This document shows positions 31,380 through 41,499 of a DNA stretch of 64,000 nt, one piece after another (position 1 is the stretch's first letter; each line of letters opens with the position of its first letter). The DNA is from Lepas anatifera (taxonomy: Eukaryota; Arthropoda; Thecostraca; Lepadidae): assembly GCA_034440635.1 (NCBI GenBank), contig JAOTON010001944.1, positions 1 to 64,000 on the forward strand. Reading direction: 5' to 3'. Below the pieces are notes generated by a model. The model was given only the letters and a program-made list of their open reading frames with translations. It was not told where the DNA came from and ran no database searches. A program made the translations under genes and the position numbers.

Positions 31380-34300
31380 GCCCCCCCCTTAGCTCCCAAG
31401 CGCCCCAGTATAGCTGAGCTCATATCGGGCGCCGAAGTCGCCCGATATGAGTGGCGCGCCTGTACCCATCTCGTGCGCCAAGGTGGTAGATACCACTTAT
31501 TCCACTTGAATTAACACATACTCCTTAAAACCATGGCAAAGCGCCCCTGCCCAAACATTAGACGCCTTTACTGGTCTTTTGCGCCCCAGTAAAATGTTGC
31601 AGATGAAATTTAGAAAGCTAACAAAAGCGCCCCGGCAAAGAAAAGGCGCCACTAGATAGCAAGATTGCGCCATGGGGAACTAATACACCCCTGAGTAGCC
31701 TAGGCGCCCCCTGGATGAAGCGCCCCTAGGTAGCCTAGACGCCCCCTGGATGAAGCGCCCTACGGATATCATATGCGCCCTTGGCTGGGAAAGGCGCCCC
31801 TGGGCAGCAAAGGCAAATCTTGGTAACATATGTACCCCGGACAGCATAAGCGCCCCTGAGATAGAAGTAGGCGCTTTAGGAAAATGAAATGCTCACCTTG
31901 GGCAGAAAAAGGCGCCCTTTGATAGCCTAAGCGCCCAGTGGAAAAAGCGCCCTACGGATGTCATATGCACCCTTGGATAGCAAAGGCGCCCCTGGACAGC
32001 AAAGACAACCCTGGATAACACAAGTGCTGTGGACAGCAAAGGCGCCCCTGGGTAGCAAAGGCGCCCCTAGGAAGGCACCCCTTCGATAGAAAACCCGCCT
32101 TTGGATAGCCTAGGCGCCCCCTGGATGAAGCGCCCTACGGATATCATATGCGCCCTTGGCTAGGAAAGGCGCCCCTGGGCAGCAAAGGCAAATCTTGGTA
32201 ACATATGTACCCCGGACAGAATAAGCGCCCCTTAGATAGAAGTAGGCGCTTTAGGAAAATAAAATGCTCACCTTGGGTAGAAAAAGGCGCCCTTTGATAG
32301 CCTAGGCGCCCACTGGAAAAAGCGCCCTACGGATATCATAGGCGCCCTTGGATAGCAAAGGCGCCCCTGGGCAGCAAAGGCAAATCTTGGTAGCATATGT
32401 ACCCCGGACAGCATAAGCGTCCCTTAGATAGAAGTAGGCGCCTTTAGGAAAATAAAATGCTCACCTTGGGTAGAAAAAGGCGCCCTTTGATAGCCTAAGC
32501 GCCAACTGGAAAAAGCGCCCTACGGATATCATATGCGCCCTTGGCTAGGAAAGGCGCCCCTGGGCAGCAAAGGCAAATCTTAGTAACATATATACCCCGG
32601 ACAGCATAAGCGCCCCTTAGATAGAAGTAGACGCCCTAGGAAAATAAAATGCTCACCTTGGGCAGAAAAAGGCGCCCTTTGATAGCCTAGGCGCCCACTG
32701 GAAAAAGCGCCCTACGGATATCATAGGCGCCCTTGGCTAGGAAAGGCGCCCCTGGGCAGCAAAGGCAAATCTTGGTAACATATGTACCCCGTACAGCATA
32801 AGCGCCCCTTAGATAGAAGTAGGCGCCGTAGGAAAATAAAATGCTCACCTTGAGCAGAAAAAGGCGCCCTTTGATAGCCTAGGCGCCCACTGTAAAAAGC
32901 GCCCTACGGATATCATAGGCGCCCTTGGCTAGGAAAGGCGCCCCTGGGCAGCAAAGGCAACCCTGGATAACACAAGTGCTGTGGACGCCAAAGGCGCCCC
33001 TGGGTAGCAAAGGCGCCCCTAGGAAGGCACCCCTTCGATAGAAAAGCCGCCTTTGGATAGCCTAGGCGCCCCCTGGATAAACTAGGAGCCCGCGAAGGGA
33101 AACGAGCGCCCCACTGGGAAATACAGACTCCCTCTGTATAACATAGATGTCCCTTATCCACCTTCAGCTGTCCTGGATTGGAGCAGCGCCCCCAAAGAGC
33201 AAAGGCGCCCTTGGACAAAAAGCCGCCTCCTGGTATCAAAGGCGCTCCTAGATAACATATGCGCCCCTTAGATAGAAATAGGTGCTCCAGGAAAGCAAAA
33301 TGCGCCTCTTGGTTAAGAAAGGTGCCCTTGGATAGCAAAGGCGTCCCTGGACAGCAAAGGCAAATCTGGAAAACATAGGTGCCCTGGACAGAATAGGAGC
33401 CCCTTAGATAGAAATAGGCACTTCAGGAAAATAAATGCAACCCTTGGATAGAAAAAGTGCCCTTTGATAGTCCAGGCACCCACTGGATAAAGCGCCCACG
33501 GATATCATATGCACTTTTGGAGGCGCCACTGGACAGCAAAGACAACCCTGGACACAAGTGCTTTGGACAGCAAAGGTGCCCCTGGGAAGGCACCCCTTCG
33601 ATAGTAAAGGCGCCTTTGGATAGCCTAGGCGCTCTCTAAATAAACTAGGTGCTTGAGAAGGAAAATGAGCGCCCCATTGGAAAGTACAGGCTCCCCCTGT
33701 ATAACATAGATGTCCCTTATCCATCTTCAGCTACCCTGGATTGGAGCAGCGTCCCTCAAGAGCAAAGGCGCCGCTGGACAAAAAGGCGTCTCCGTATATC
33801 AAGGGCACTCCTAGATAATATATGCACCCCTTACATAGAAATAGGCACTTCATGGAAGTGAAAGGCGGCCTTTGGTTAGGACGGCGCCCTTGGACAGCCT
33901 AGGCGCCCTCTGCATAAAGCGCCCTAAATATATCATATGCGCCCTTGGATAGCAAAGGCGCCCCTGGAAAGCAAAGTTAACCCTTCTTGAAATAGATGAT
34001 CTGGACAGCATAGGTGGTCATGGATAAACTAGGCGCCTGAGAAAGAAAACAAGCGCCTCACCTGAAAGTACAGGCGCCCCCAGGATATCATAGGTGTCCC
34101 TTTCCATCTTCAGCTTCCCTATTGTCTATGGTTTGGCACACCTGTCCGACAGTCGCGCGCTCTGTTACAGGGCTCGAGCGCTCAATTTGAGCATGGACTG
34201 CCTTAAACCACATTTCGTTAACGTATAACTGAAGGCTTAGTGCTCCATCGCTGCAACCGGGTGTCTTTTTCAGTATGTGCGCCCCACTTCCGAGAACGCT

Positions 34301-35580
34301 GCCCTCACCAACCAGCAGACCTCCCCGCTAAGCAGATGAGCGCCTCTTTCTGATAACTAGGCACTTTATTTCAGTGTTCGAGCGCCTTATTTCAGAAATT
34401 TTATTCTCCATCTATTTTGGGCTCCTCCTGGATTGCAGAGGCGCCCCCTCAAGTGCAAAGGCGCACCTGGATAGAAAAGTGCGCCCCATGTTTGCAAAGG
34501 CGCTCCAAGACAGCATATGCGCCGCTTAGATGGAAATAGGCACTCCATTAAAGTAAAATGTTCCCTTTGGGTAGCAAAGGCGCCCCTTAACAGCGAAGGC
34601 AGCCCCAGATAACAAAGGTTCTCTGGACAGCATAGGTGCCCTTTAATAAACTGGTGCCGAAAGAGAAAAATAGCGCCTCACCGGAGACAAAAAGCACCCC
34701 AGGATAACGTAGGGGCATGTATTTCAATCATGTCTGTGATTGAAAAATACATCTAGACAGCATATGCGCCCCTGGGTATAAAGACACCCCTGGGCAGTAA
34801 CGGCGCCCCTGGAAAGCAATAGTGCGCCCCTGTGGAGAAAAAAGCCGCCTCCTGAATAACCTAGGCACCGCCCCCGAAATATCAGATGCCCGTGGATAGA
34901 GTAGACTGCCTTGAATAAAACAGCGGCCCTGGATAGTAAAGGCGTCCTTTGATAGCATAAGCGTTCCTTAGCAACAATATGGGCGCTACATGAGCTCAAG
35001 GTTCACGCGCACCTAAGCCCAATAATAGAGCAATCAATCGATGCCAAAGCATTCCTTAAAGCACGGGCGCCAAACTTCCTAAGAAGTAAAGGCGCCTCTG
35101 GGTAGCAAAGGCGACCCTCGACAGTGGTGTAGGTATTCCTGAATAACAGCAGCGTCCCTTGATAAGAATAGCCCCAAGATGGCACAGGTACCCTGCTGAT
35201 AGGAAAAGCGCCCCTGAATATCAGAGGCACCCTCTGAATGAGGTGCCCATGGAGAGCATAAGGGCGCCCTATATATAGCAAATTGCCGCCCCCTGGATAG
35301 CCTAAGCGCCCCTTGCATAGGGTAGGCGCCACTGGGTAGTATAGGTTACCTTGAATAAAAATACGCCCCTCAATACCAAGGTGAACCTGGATAAAAAAGC
35401 TCCCCTTGGGCACTGGGTATCAAAGGCACCCCCGGAACAGCAAAGATGCCCCTGGATAGCTAGGTTGCGTCCATTGGGGAGCAAAGGCGTCCCTGAGTGG
35501 CACAGGTGCCTCATCAAAGCAAAGGCCCCTCCAGAGAGCACAGGTGTCCCTGATAAGCACAGTTACTCCTGGACAGCTCC
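31380..35580. repeat. 4.2-kb GGCGCCCCTGG minisatellite with higher-order structure
   Basis: Monomers of about 20-30 bases (GATAGCAAAGGCGCCCCTGG type) are organised at about 32.2-32.9 kb into a roughly 190-base higher-order unit. Marker sequences such as AGGAAAATAAAATGCTCACC recur near 32250, 32443, 32637 and 32831, with an earlier relative near 31877. Outside that core the monomers are diverged. Open frames of up to 141 codons are repeat artefacts. Confidence 0.9.
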
Positions 35581-35589
35581 TAAATGACG

Positions 35590-36670
35590 TTGCATAATGG
35601 TACGACACGTATTATAACGTATGCTATTACATCAAAGTTAAGGTTATTCAGTGTTTAGATCAAGGTCACAGGTCAATTTTAAAGGTGACTGGCCTTGATG
35701 ATCAAGGCTTGATTAAAAGTCATTGGTAAGCTTGGGCACAGCGCTAGTTATAGCGTAAATTAGGCCTAATTTGTTGGGTTGTGCCGTAATAGGTCAATGA
35801 CCTTGAAGGACCTTGACCTAAAAAATTGCAGACATTGTTTAGAGCCTTCCCTTTTGGCCTCAGCCCTGTTTTCGCGCCCCGCTCCGGTCCGTTGAGGGGG
35901 TGCTTGAACACCCCCTCGAGGTCTCCCAGTGGCACGAAAAAACGTCGGCGCGAAGCGACACAGTACTTGTCACACCTTATCATTGATCAATTCCGCAACT
36001 TTCCCTCAAAATTTAAGGTTGTGTCATCTCAGGTCAGGTCACCAGCGCAGTTCAAGTGACCTCACCCCAAAAATGTTTAAGGTGGCGTAAGTAAGAAAAG
36101 GGTGAACCTATCGAATTCAAGCTTGTACCATATAATGGGCCCAAAAAGTACTAATAGATTTATCCCGGGATTTTTCCCATCGATGACTTAGGGACAGGTA
36201 CGAATCATGACCTCTCCATTGAAAATGCATGGGGTAAAACGGAAATTTGCCGAAAAATTGCTCTATGTTTGCAGACGCCGCTTGGAATACCTTCGGATTC
36301 CCCAAATCATAGTATCCTAGGCCTCTTTATCGGTTCATGTTGCAAGTTTAGACATATTACCTCTGAGAGTTCATCTGGGGCTTCCTAAGCAGGTTTTAAG
36401 ACTTGGGTCAATTGCTTTGCAGGAAATATTGATAAAACCCGTATTTTGATACCATTTTTATTGCTATTGTGACTTGATTCATATGCATACTGACTATGCT
36501 AGGCTAGGTGGTGACCTTGACCTACCCATAGGTCAGGTCATTTTTATGTTTTGACCTAGTATAGTCATATTATGCATTATTTGATGATTCGCCGTAACGA
36601 GAGGAAGCGAAGTGTACCTAAAAATGATTCTAGCTCAACTCTGGAAGATGCTAGAGTATATAGACAGAGA
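35590..36670 (+). mobile_element. Family E and family B/D fragments
   Basis: Bases 35590-35830 follow family E (AGATCAAGGTCACAGGTCA, AATAGGTCAATGACCTTGA). Bases 35840-36670 follow family B/D (GAACACCCCCTCGAGG, TCAGGTCACCAGCGCAG, CATGACCTCTCCATTG, GGTCAGGTCATTTTTATG). None codes for protein. Confidence 0.65.
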
Positions 36671-36679
36671 CATGTTGTA

Positions 36680-37460
36680 AGCTTTGTCTCGGGGGAGGGA
36701 GCCCAGCGCTGATCCCTGGAAAAATCCGCAATGGCCCCCAGGGGCCCTCAGGGAGTCAGGAAATCTGGCGTGGGTGGAATCTGGTAGGAGGGATTTTGGT
36801 CTCCAAAATCAGCTGAGGGGCCCGTGCCAGTTAAGGGGACCTAGACAAGGGCGCCCGACGAGCTCATTTAACCTCAGTGCCAACACAGGATTCTCAAGAC
36901 CAGCGTGGGGTGCCTACCTATCTAAACGGTTTTTAAATAGGCTCAGGGACCCAAAACTAACCCAGGGGTTCACTTTTCAACTCATGGGGCCCAGACACTC
37001 TGAGGGGAACCTGCAGAAGCCCAGAAGGCCCATAAAACTAATAGGGCCAGACTAGCTGGGTGGCTCGCCGAACTAGTGTCCAGATACGCACAGCGGGCCC
37101 CAAACAAGCTGAAGGGATCTATATCAGTTAAACGAAAACGATACCAACCCAGGGGACAATGACCAGCTTAAGGGACACTAATCCAGCTTGGGGCTCAGAG
37201 CTCAGAGCTCCAGTTTTTAGCTCAGAGGGCCCAGGACCTGTTGATGGGGCCCTATATCAATAAAAGGGCCCCGAAAAGCTTGATAGGCTTCAGCGGCGAC
37301 ATATAGGTTTCAAGTTCAGTGTGAGAGCCTAGTTAACTAAAGCGGTTCTAGATCAGCTGAGGGGACTCGATATAAACTCAGGGAAATCACCAAAAACTCT
37401 GGGGCCCAGGCCCGCAGAGGTTCTGCGGCCTATGAGGCTCAAGTTAGCGTCAATCGGGTA
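36680..37460. repeat. Minisatellite F, third block
   Basis: Diverged CAGCTGAGGGGCCC-type units resemble those at 15300-15865 and 18689-19300. A 123-codon frame across part of it is a repeat artefact. Confidence 0.7.
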
Positions 37461-37762
37461 TTTCAGTATGGAGCCGTTAGCCAGGACAACTGTGATAAGT
37501 GGAGGTGGTGGATACGACGCCCCAGTTTTTGCCATGACCGAAGATAACTGTATTATTTGCTCATCGTGCTTCAGTTAGCGTCAGTGGGTGCTTTCAGCAT
37601 TTTCTACCAAGGTACCAGTCGTTAGCTGGCCCGAAATATGCTTGATGGTAAACGTGAAGATGTCTTCACTAAGAGGAAGCCTTCATGAAAATAAGCATTT
37701 ACAAATCCTTTTTTCAACGCGTTTTTCATTGACACTGGCCGCCTTTCGGGTGGTAAATTGGC

Positions 37763-38253
37763 CAGTGGCGGATCCAGGGGGGGCAAAAATGGCATTCCCA
37801 AAACGGAAAAGCTCGGGACAAAACTATGTTTTCGCCCCCAAAGCGATCGACCTCCTTTTTCCCCTACTCCTTTTTAGTTTATAAGCAAGATTTTGGTGTT
37901 TCAACTCTCAACTTCAAACAGAACATAAGTTGATAAGATGTTCCCTGGCCTGTCCCCTCGAATCCGGAAATGTAAAAAACACTGAAGATTATATATTTGG
38001 ACACAGCCCTTCATCAGAATCATGGAGTAAATATCAATAATTCTCAGTTATAGTATAGCCAGACCTCCATAGTATAGCCAGCCTTGGATAGGAAGAAGTA
38101 TCTCGAGCCCTTTTTTGGCTTTTCGTCTGAAATACCCCAAAATTCTTCCGGCAAGTGATATTGGTGGCGCAGCTTTTGACTGCGTGACGTTTTTTTTTTT
38201 TTGCTTTTCGACTGGTTTGTCCCTTCCAAACCGACCGGCTAGACCTGCGACTG
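37763..38253. mobile_element. hAT-like MITE, 491 bp
   Basis: It starts CAGTGGCGGATCCAGG and ends GCTAGACCTGCGACTG, with the perfect TSD AAATTGGC (37755-37762, 38254-38261). It is the same family as 23987-24382 but carries an extra inserted piece around 37930-38100 that includes a hammerhead-like motif. Confidence 0.82.
37993..38016 (-). ncRNA. Hammerhead-like core motif
   Basis: On the minus strand: CTGATGA, then AGGGCTGTGTCC, then AAAT. CUGANGA plus the stem II hairpin match the motif pair at 54442 and 54987; the following GAA is degenerate. It is likely a relic of a Penelope-like terminal repeat. Confidence 0.3.
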
Positions 38254-38351
38254 AAATTGGCGCCCCTCAGGTTCGGCGCCCCCCAGGTTCGGCGCCCTCC
38301 GAGCCTGGGCCCCCCCCTTAACGAAATCCTAGATCCGTCACTGACCTCTAC

Positions 38352-38563
38352 CAACGTATTTAGGATGTCATGCTTAAAATGTAAATGTTAATAGACCTGT
38401 GATACGTGAAAGTTGAAATGAGAGTATGTTTATGCCATGCATTATTAACCGGCCCTCCAAAGCCACTCCACTTTTCAGACCTTTCAGAATAGGCATAGAC
38501 ACGTGAACCCTCGAGGTTAAGTGTCTTATTCCTCTTCAATCAATCAATTCAATCAGTCAATGA
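38352..38563 (+). other. LINE ORF2 last codons, 3' UTR and tail
   Basis: CAACGTATTTAG continues the ORF2 frame past the insertion and gives the likely original stop. A short 3' UTR follows, ending in CAATCAATCAATTCAATC, the simple-repeat tail typical of I-group LINEs. Confidence 0.7.
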
Positions 38564-39323
38564 AGGTTCGGTTTTAGTATTTCGAGTGTGGAGACCATGG
38601 TGTTATTAACAGGAACTTGTAATGTCAGATCCAGGTTTTCTCTTTGTAGGGGAAGAAGGTGGCATTTAGACCAGAAACTATGAGGGTGCCGTAATTGTGT
38701 CCAGGGTTTTGCTAGAGCTGCAGTGTATGGGAATTGGGAAGGAACCAAATGCGAATTTAGTTTTGAAGGGAATGTAGTTTTTCGAATCCGGGCAGCGCAG
38801 CCACCAAGATGCCAATGCTCGCACCCTTGGAATGGGGCTAGCAATAGACGTTGTCAGGGATCACCTGGTCTTGATCGGGGAGGGGAGGTAACGTTCAGTA
38901 ACGGTTTTGTATACTTTTGTTTCGGGGAGGGGGCTAGGGTACTCAGCCCTCTGCACACCTCCGAATAACCCCTTTCTATCGGCATCCAGAAATATTGCGG
39001 AGTTTCAGCCCCATAGAAATCCTGCATCCGCTGCTGGTAGAGTTCGGCCCGGAGATACCCTGGTTTTGACAATGGGCCAGATGTCACACACGGATAGTCA
39101 CCAACATTGTTCCATGAATATTTGGGGTAGGGTGGGGGGATGGGTGTCTTACAAGACACCAATTCTCGCATGCCAGGGGGAGGTGAGGAGACATCTCTGT
39201 TGCCGTGGTGGCTTCAGGGATTTAAGCGTTCTATCGTTGGAACGCCTTGCCCCCTGAATTCCCTGGGAAATTCTTGCGAAGAAATTTGCCATAAGCCCAA
39301 TCCACACTTGCTCCTGAAGATAA

Positions 39324-39555
39324 CGTAGGCGGATCCTGGGGGGGGCAAAGGGGGCACGTGCCCCCCCGATCGACCCTCGGCGCCCCCCTGAAATGTCGCT
39401 TCCCACCCCTCTCCCCCGGATGCGAAAATCTGCGCCCACCGATAGGACTTGGCGCCCACCTGAAAGGTTTTGCCGGTCAAAAGTGGCGCCCCCTGGTCCG
39501 GATGGCACCCCCCCCGAGGTGCCCCCTCCGATCGACAATCCTAGATCCGCCTATG
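39324..39555. mobile_element. hAT-like MITE private to copy 1
   Basis: Ends CGTAGGCGGATCCTGG and CCTAGATCCGCCTATG, with the perfect TSD GAAGATAA (39316-39323, 39556-39563). Copy 2 has one GAAGATAA near 57499-57506 and no insert, a paralogous empty site. Confidence 0.88.
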
Positions 39556-40405
39556 GAAGATAATGTATGCCCCTCACCTTGGGGAATTACAAGAATGCGC
39601 TGGGCGAGCAAACAAATTAGAACTGCATTGGACCCCGCGACATTTCATGGAAATACGAGGGCAGTCGGTAAGGGAAATGTGCTTGATCAAAGGGATCCGA
39701 GGTGGCAGCTATTTTTTTTCTGGGAGCGGGAATCTGGCCTTCTGTTTTTAATTTTTCAGATTTTTTTCTCTACAATCGCAAAAATTTAAATAGGAAAGAA
39801 CGGGCATTTAGGAAATTCTTTCTTAGACATGTTTCAATCCAAAGTTATTGTCTCGAAATTTAGTATTCATCAGTCATATACTGAGAAGGAACTCTTCTAA
39901 TGGTCTTATTTTCCAAGAAATTTATTACACTGAAGGCCACAGCACAACAGAGCTGGGAGGCACTTCCGTTAAAAAATGCTGACAAGGAATTTTCCAGAAC
40001 GCGACTTAACTCTTTTTAACGCTTATGGAAATATCGTGGAACAAGATCTTGTTCCACTGGTGCACTGGTGCATAGATCGATCTATGCACCAGGGCAGTGT
40101 GTTTATGTTTATGGGGGTAACGACGAGGCTTCGATATCATATAGTGCGCTAATTTCTCAGGAAAAACACCATTTAAACCAGCACCACCTCAAAAAACATT
40201 TTGAAATACGCAGTCCATGCCCATATATCTATTCATGATGGGTGTGAGTAAAGAATGGAGGGTTTACACAGACTGAAAGAAATCACAACGCCGTAAACAC
40301 GAATTATGTAGTGCTGCGTTAATTTCCATACGTATTCTTACACGGTTTGCACACCTAACGCGAATGTGAGTCATCGTCACCGCGTACTTTCGCGCTATCT
40401 TTTCG

Positions 40406-41253
40406 TTAACACGCGCATTGACGGCGGGGGCGGGTACCCGCCCCCTCGGGTTTTTCGAAGATAGCAAAAAAAAAACGGCGGCGCGCAGCGCCGCCGTACT
40501 TGGCATATCTTTTCCCTCATCATTTGTACAACTTCTGTTAAAATTCTAAGGTTAGATCATCTCAGGTCAGGTCACCAGTACAGGTCAAGTGACCTGACCT
40601 CAAAGTTTAAGATAGCATAAGTCGGAGCAGGGTGAACTTATCCGATTGCAGCTCATATCACATAATGGGCCCACAGAGTTCTCTAAAATGTGTTCCGGCA
40701 TTTTTGATATCGGTAACCTAAGGTCAGGTACGAGGCATGACCTCTCCATTGGAAATACATGGGAAAAATTGTTTTTACTGTATAACTCAGTAACGGATAG
40801 TGATAGAACGTTTATTTTAGCTTCATTAGACTCGCCTTGGTTTTGCGGTTCTACTGATATGCATTTTCTATAATTTGACCCTGACCTGACCTCAGGTCAG
40901 GTCAAATCCTTGATTTGACCTAGCAAGGTCAAATTATATATCATTCGATTAGGCTTGCTACGGGAATTCATACAATTCAAGTCATTTTGCTCTATCTTTA
41001 CTTGTTAGGATGTAATGGCCGAAAAACTTAATGTACATGTTATCCTATTACGGCATGTTTTGACCTCTCGTGACCTTAAATTTGATCTGACAAAAAATGG
41101 TTCAAATATTTTCGATGGAGAAGTGGATGGGCAACCCAAAGCCGTTAACCGTTTTTTGCTACCTACCGTGGTTCTCGAGATCTTAGGGGGGGGCGGGTAC
41201 CAGCCCCCCGTCAATGCGAAGGTGGCTCAGACCCCTGTCAATGCGCGTGTTAA
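40406..41253 (+). mobile_element. Family B TTAA element with a proven empty site
   Basis: TTAA (40406-40409) and CACGCGCATTGAC at the left pair with GTCAATGCGCGTG and TTAA (41250-41253) at the right. The 840-base body is non-coding and rich in AGGTCA/TGACC. Copy 2 at 58731-58750 reads CTTTTGATTAAGGTCCGGGA with a single TTAA, so insertion duplicated exactly TTAA, as piggyBac-type transposases do. Confidence 0.9.
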
Positions 41254-41499
41254 GGTCCGGGAATTTAACTAGCATACCAAAAGCAAAACAGAGGATAACT
41301 CCTGTTTTTCTACCCATGTTGCTAGGTTCACGGATAACACAAAACAAAACATTTAGCTCCCTTAATTGTCTAAGCCACTTTTCTTTTGGTACTGTGAGAA
41401 CACTCCGACTAGGACGTGGCAACCACTCCAGATCCTCACTATTATTTACTACAAGCACGACCGATGAGATGTTCGATAGAGCTGTACAGATTTACACTT

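Larger units (their letters stand above)
31347..38343. mobile_element. 7.0-kb hAT-type element packed with satellite
   Basis: Ends CAGTGACGGATCC and GATCCGTCACTG are flanked by the perfect 8-base TSD ACCTCTAC (31339-31346, 38344-38351). It sits in the last codons of the LINE ORF2. Inside are a 4.2-kb GCGCCCCTGG array, family E and B pieces, minisatellite F and a nested MITE. No transposase frame was found. Confidence 0.88.
24640..38563 (+). mobile_element. I-group LINE, near full length, split by a 7-kb insertion
   Basis: Order: a 5' region with repeated GTGGACTTTTTGA (24677, 24759, 24859), a degenerate gag-like ORF1, a 1.4-kb inter-ORF region, ORF2 with endonuclease, RT and RNase H, then after the 31347-38343 insertion a 3' UTR and an AATCAATCAATT-type tail ending near 38563. 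The net length is about 6.9 kb. The 5' boundary is approximate and no TSD was found. Confidence 0.75.

Noticed and set aside
32913..33724. Minus-strand frames of 141 and 106 codons
   Set aside because: They lie wholly in the GGCGCCCC satellite and repeat the same short peptide pattern.
31380..35580. CRISPR-like reading of regular repeats with spacers
   Set aside because: Units are imperfect, tandem and of mixed length with no constant repeat/unique spacer alternation, and the DNA is clearly eukaryotic.
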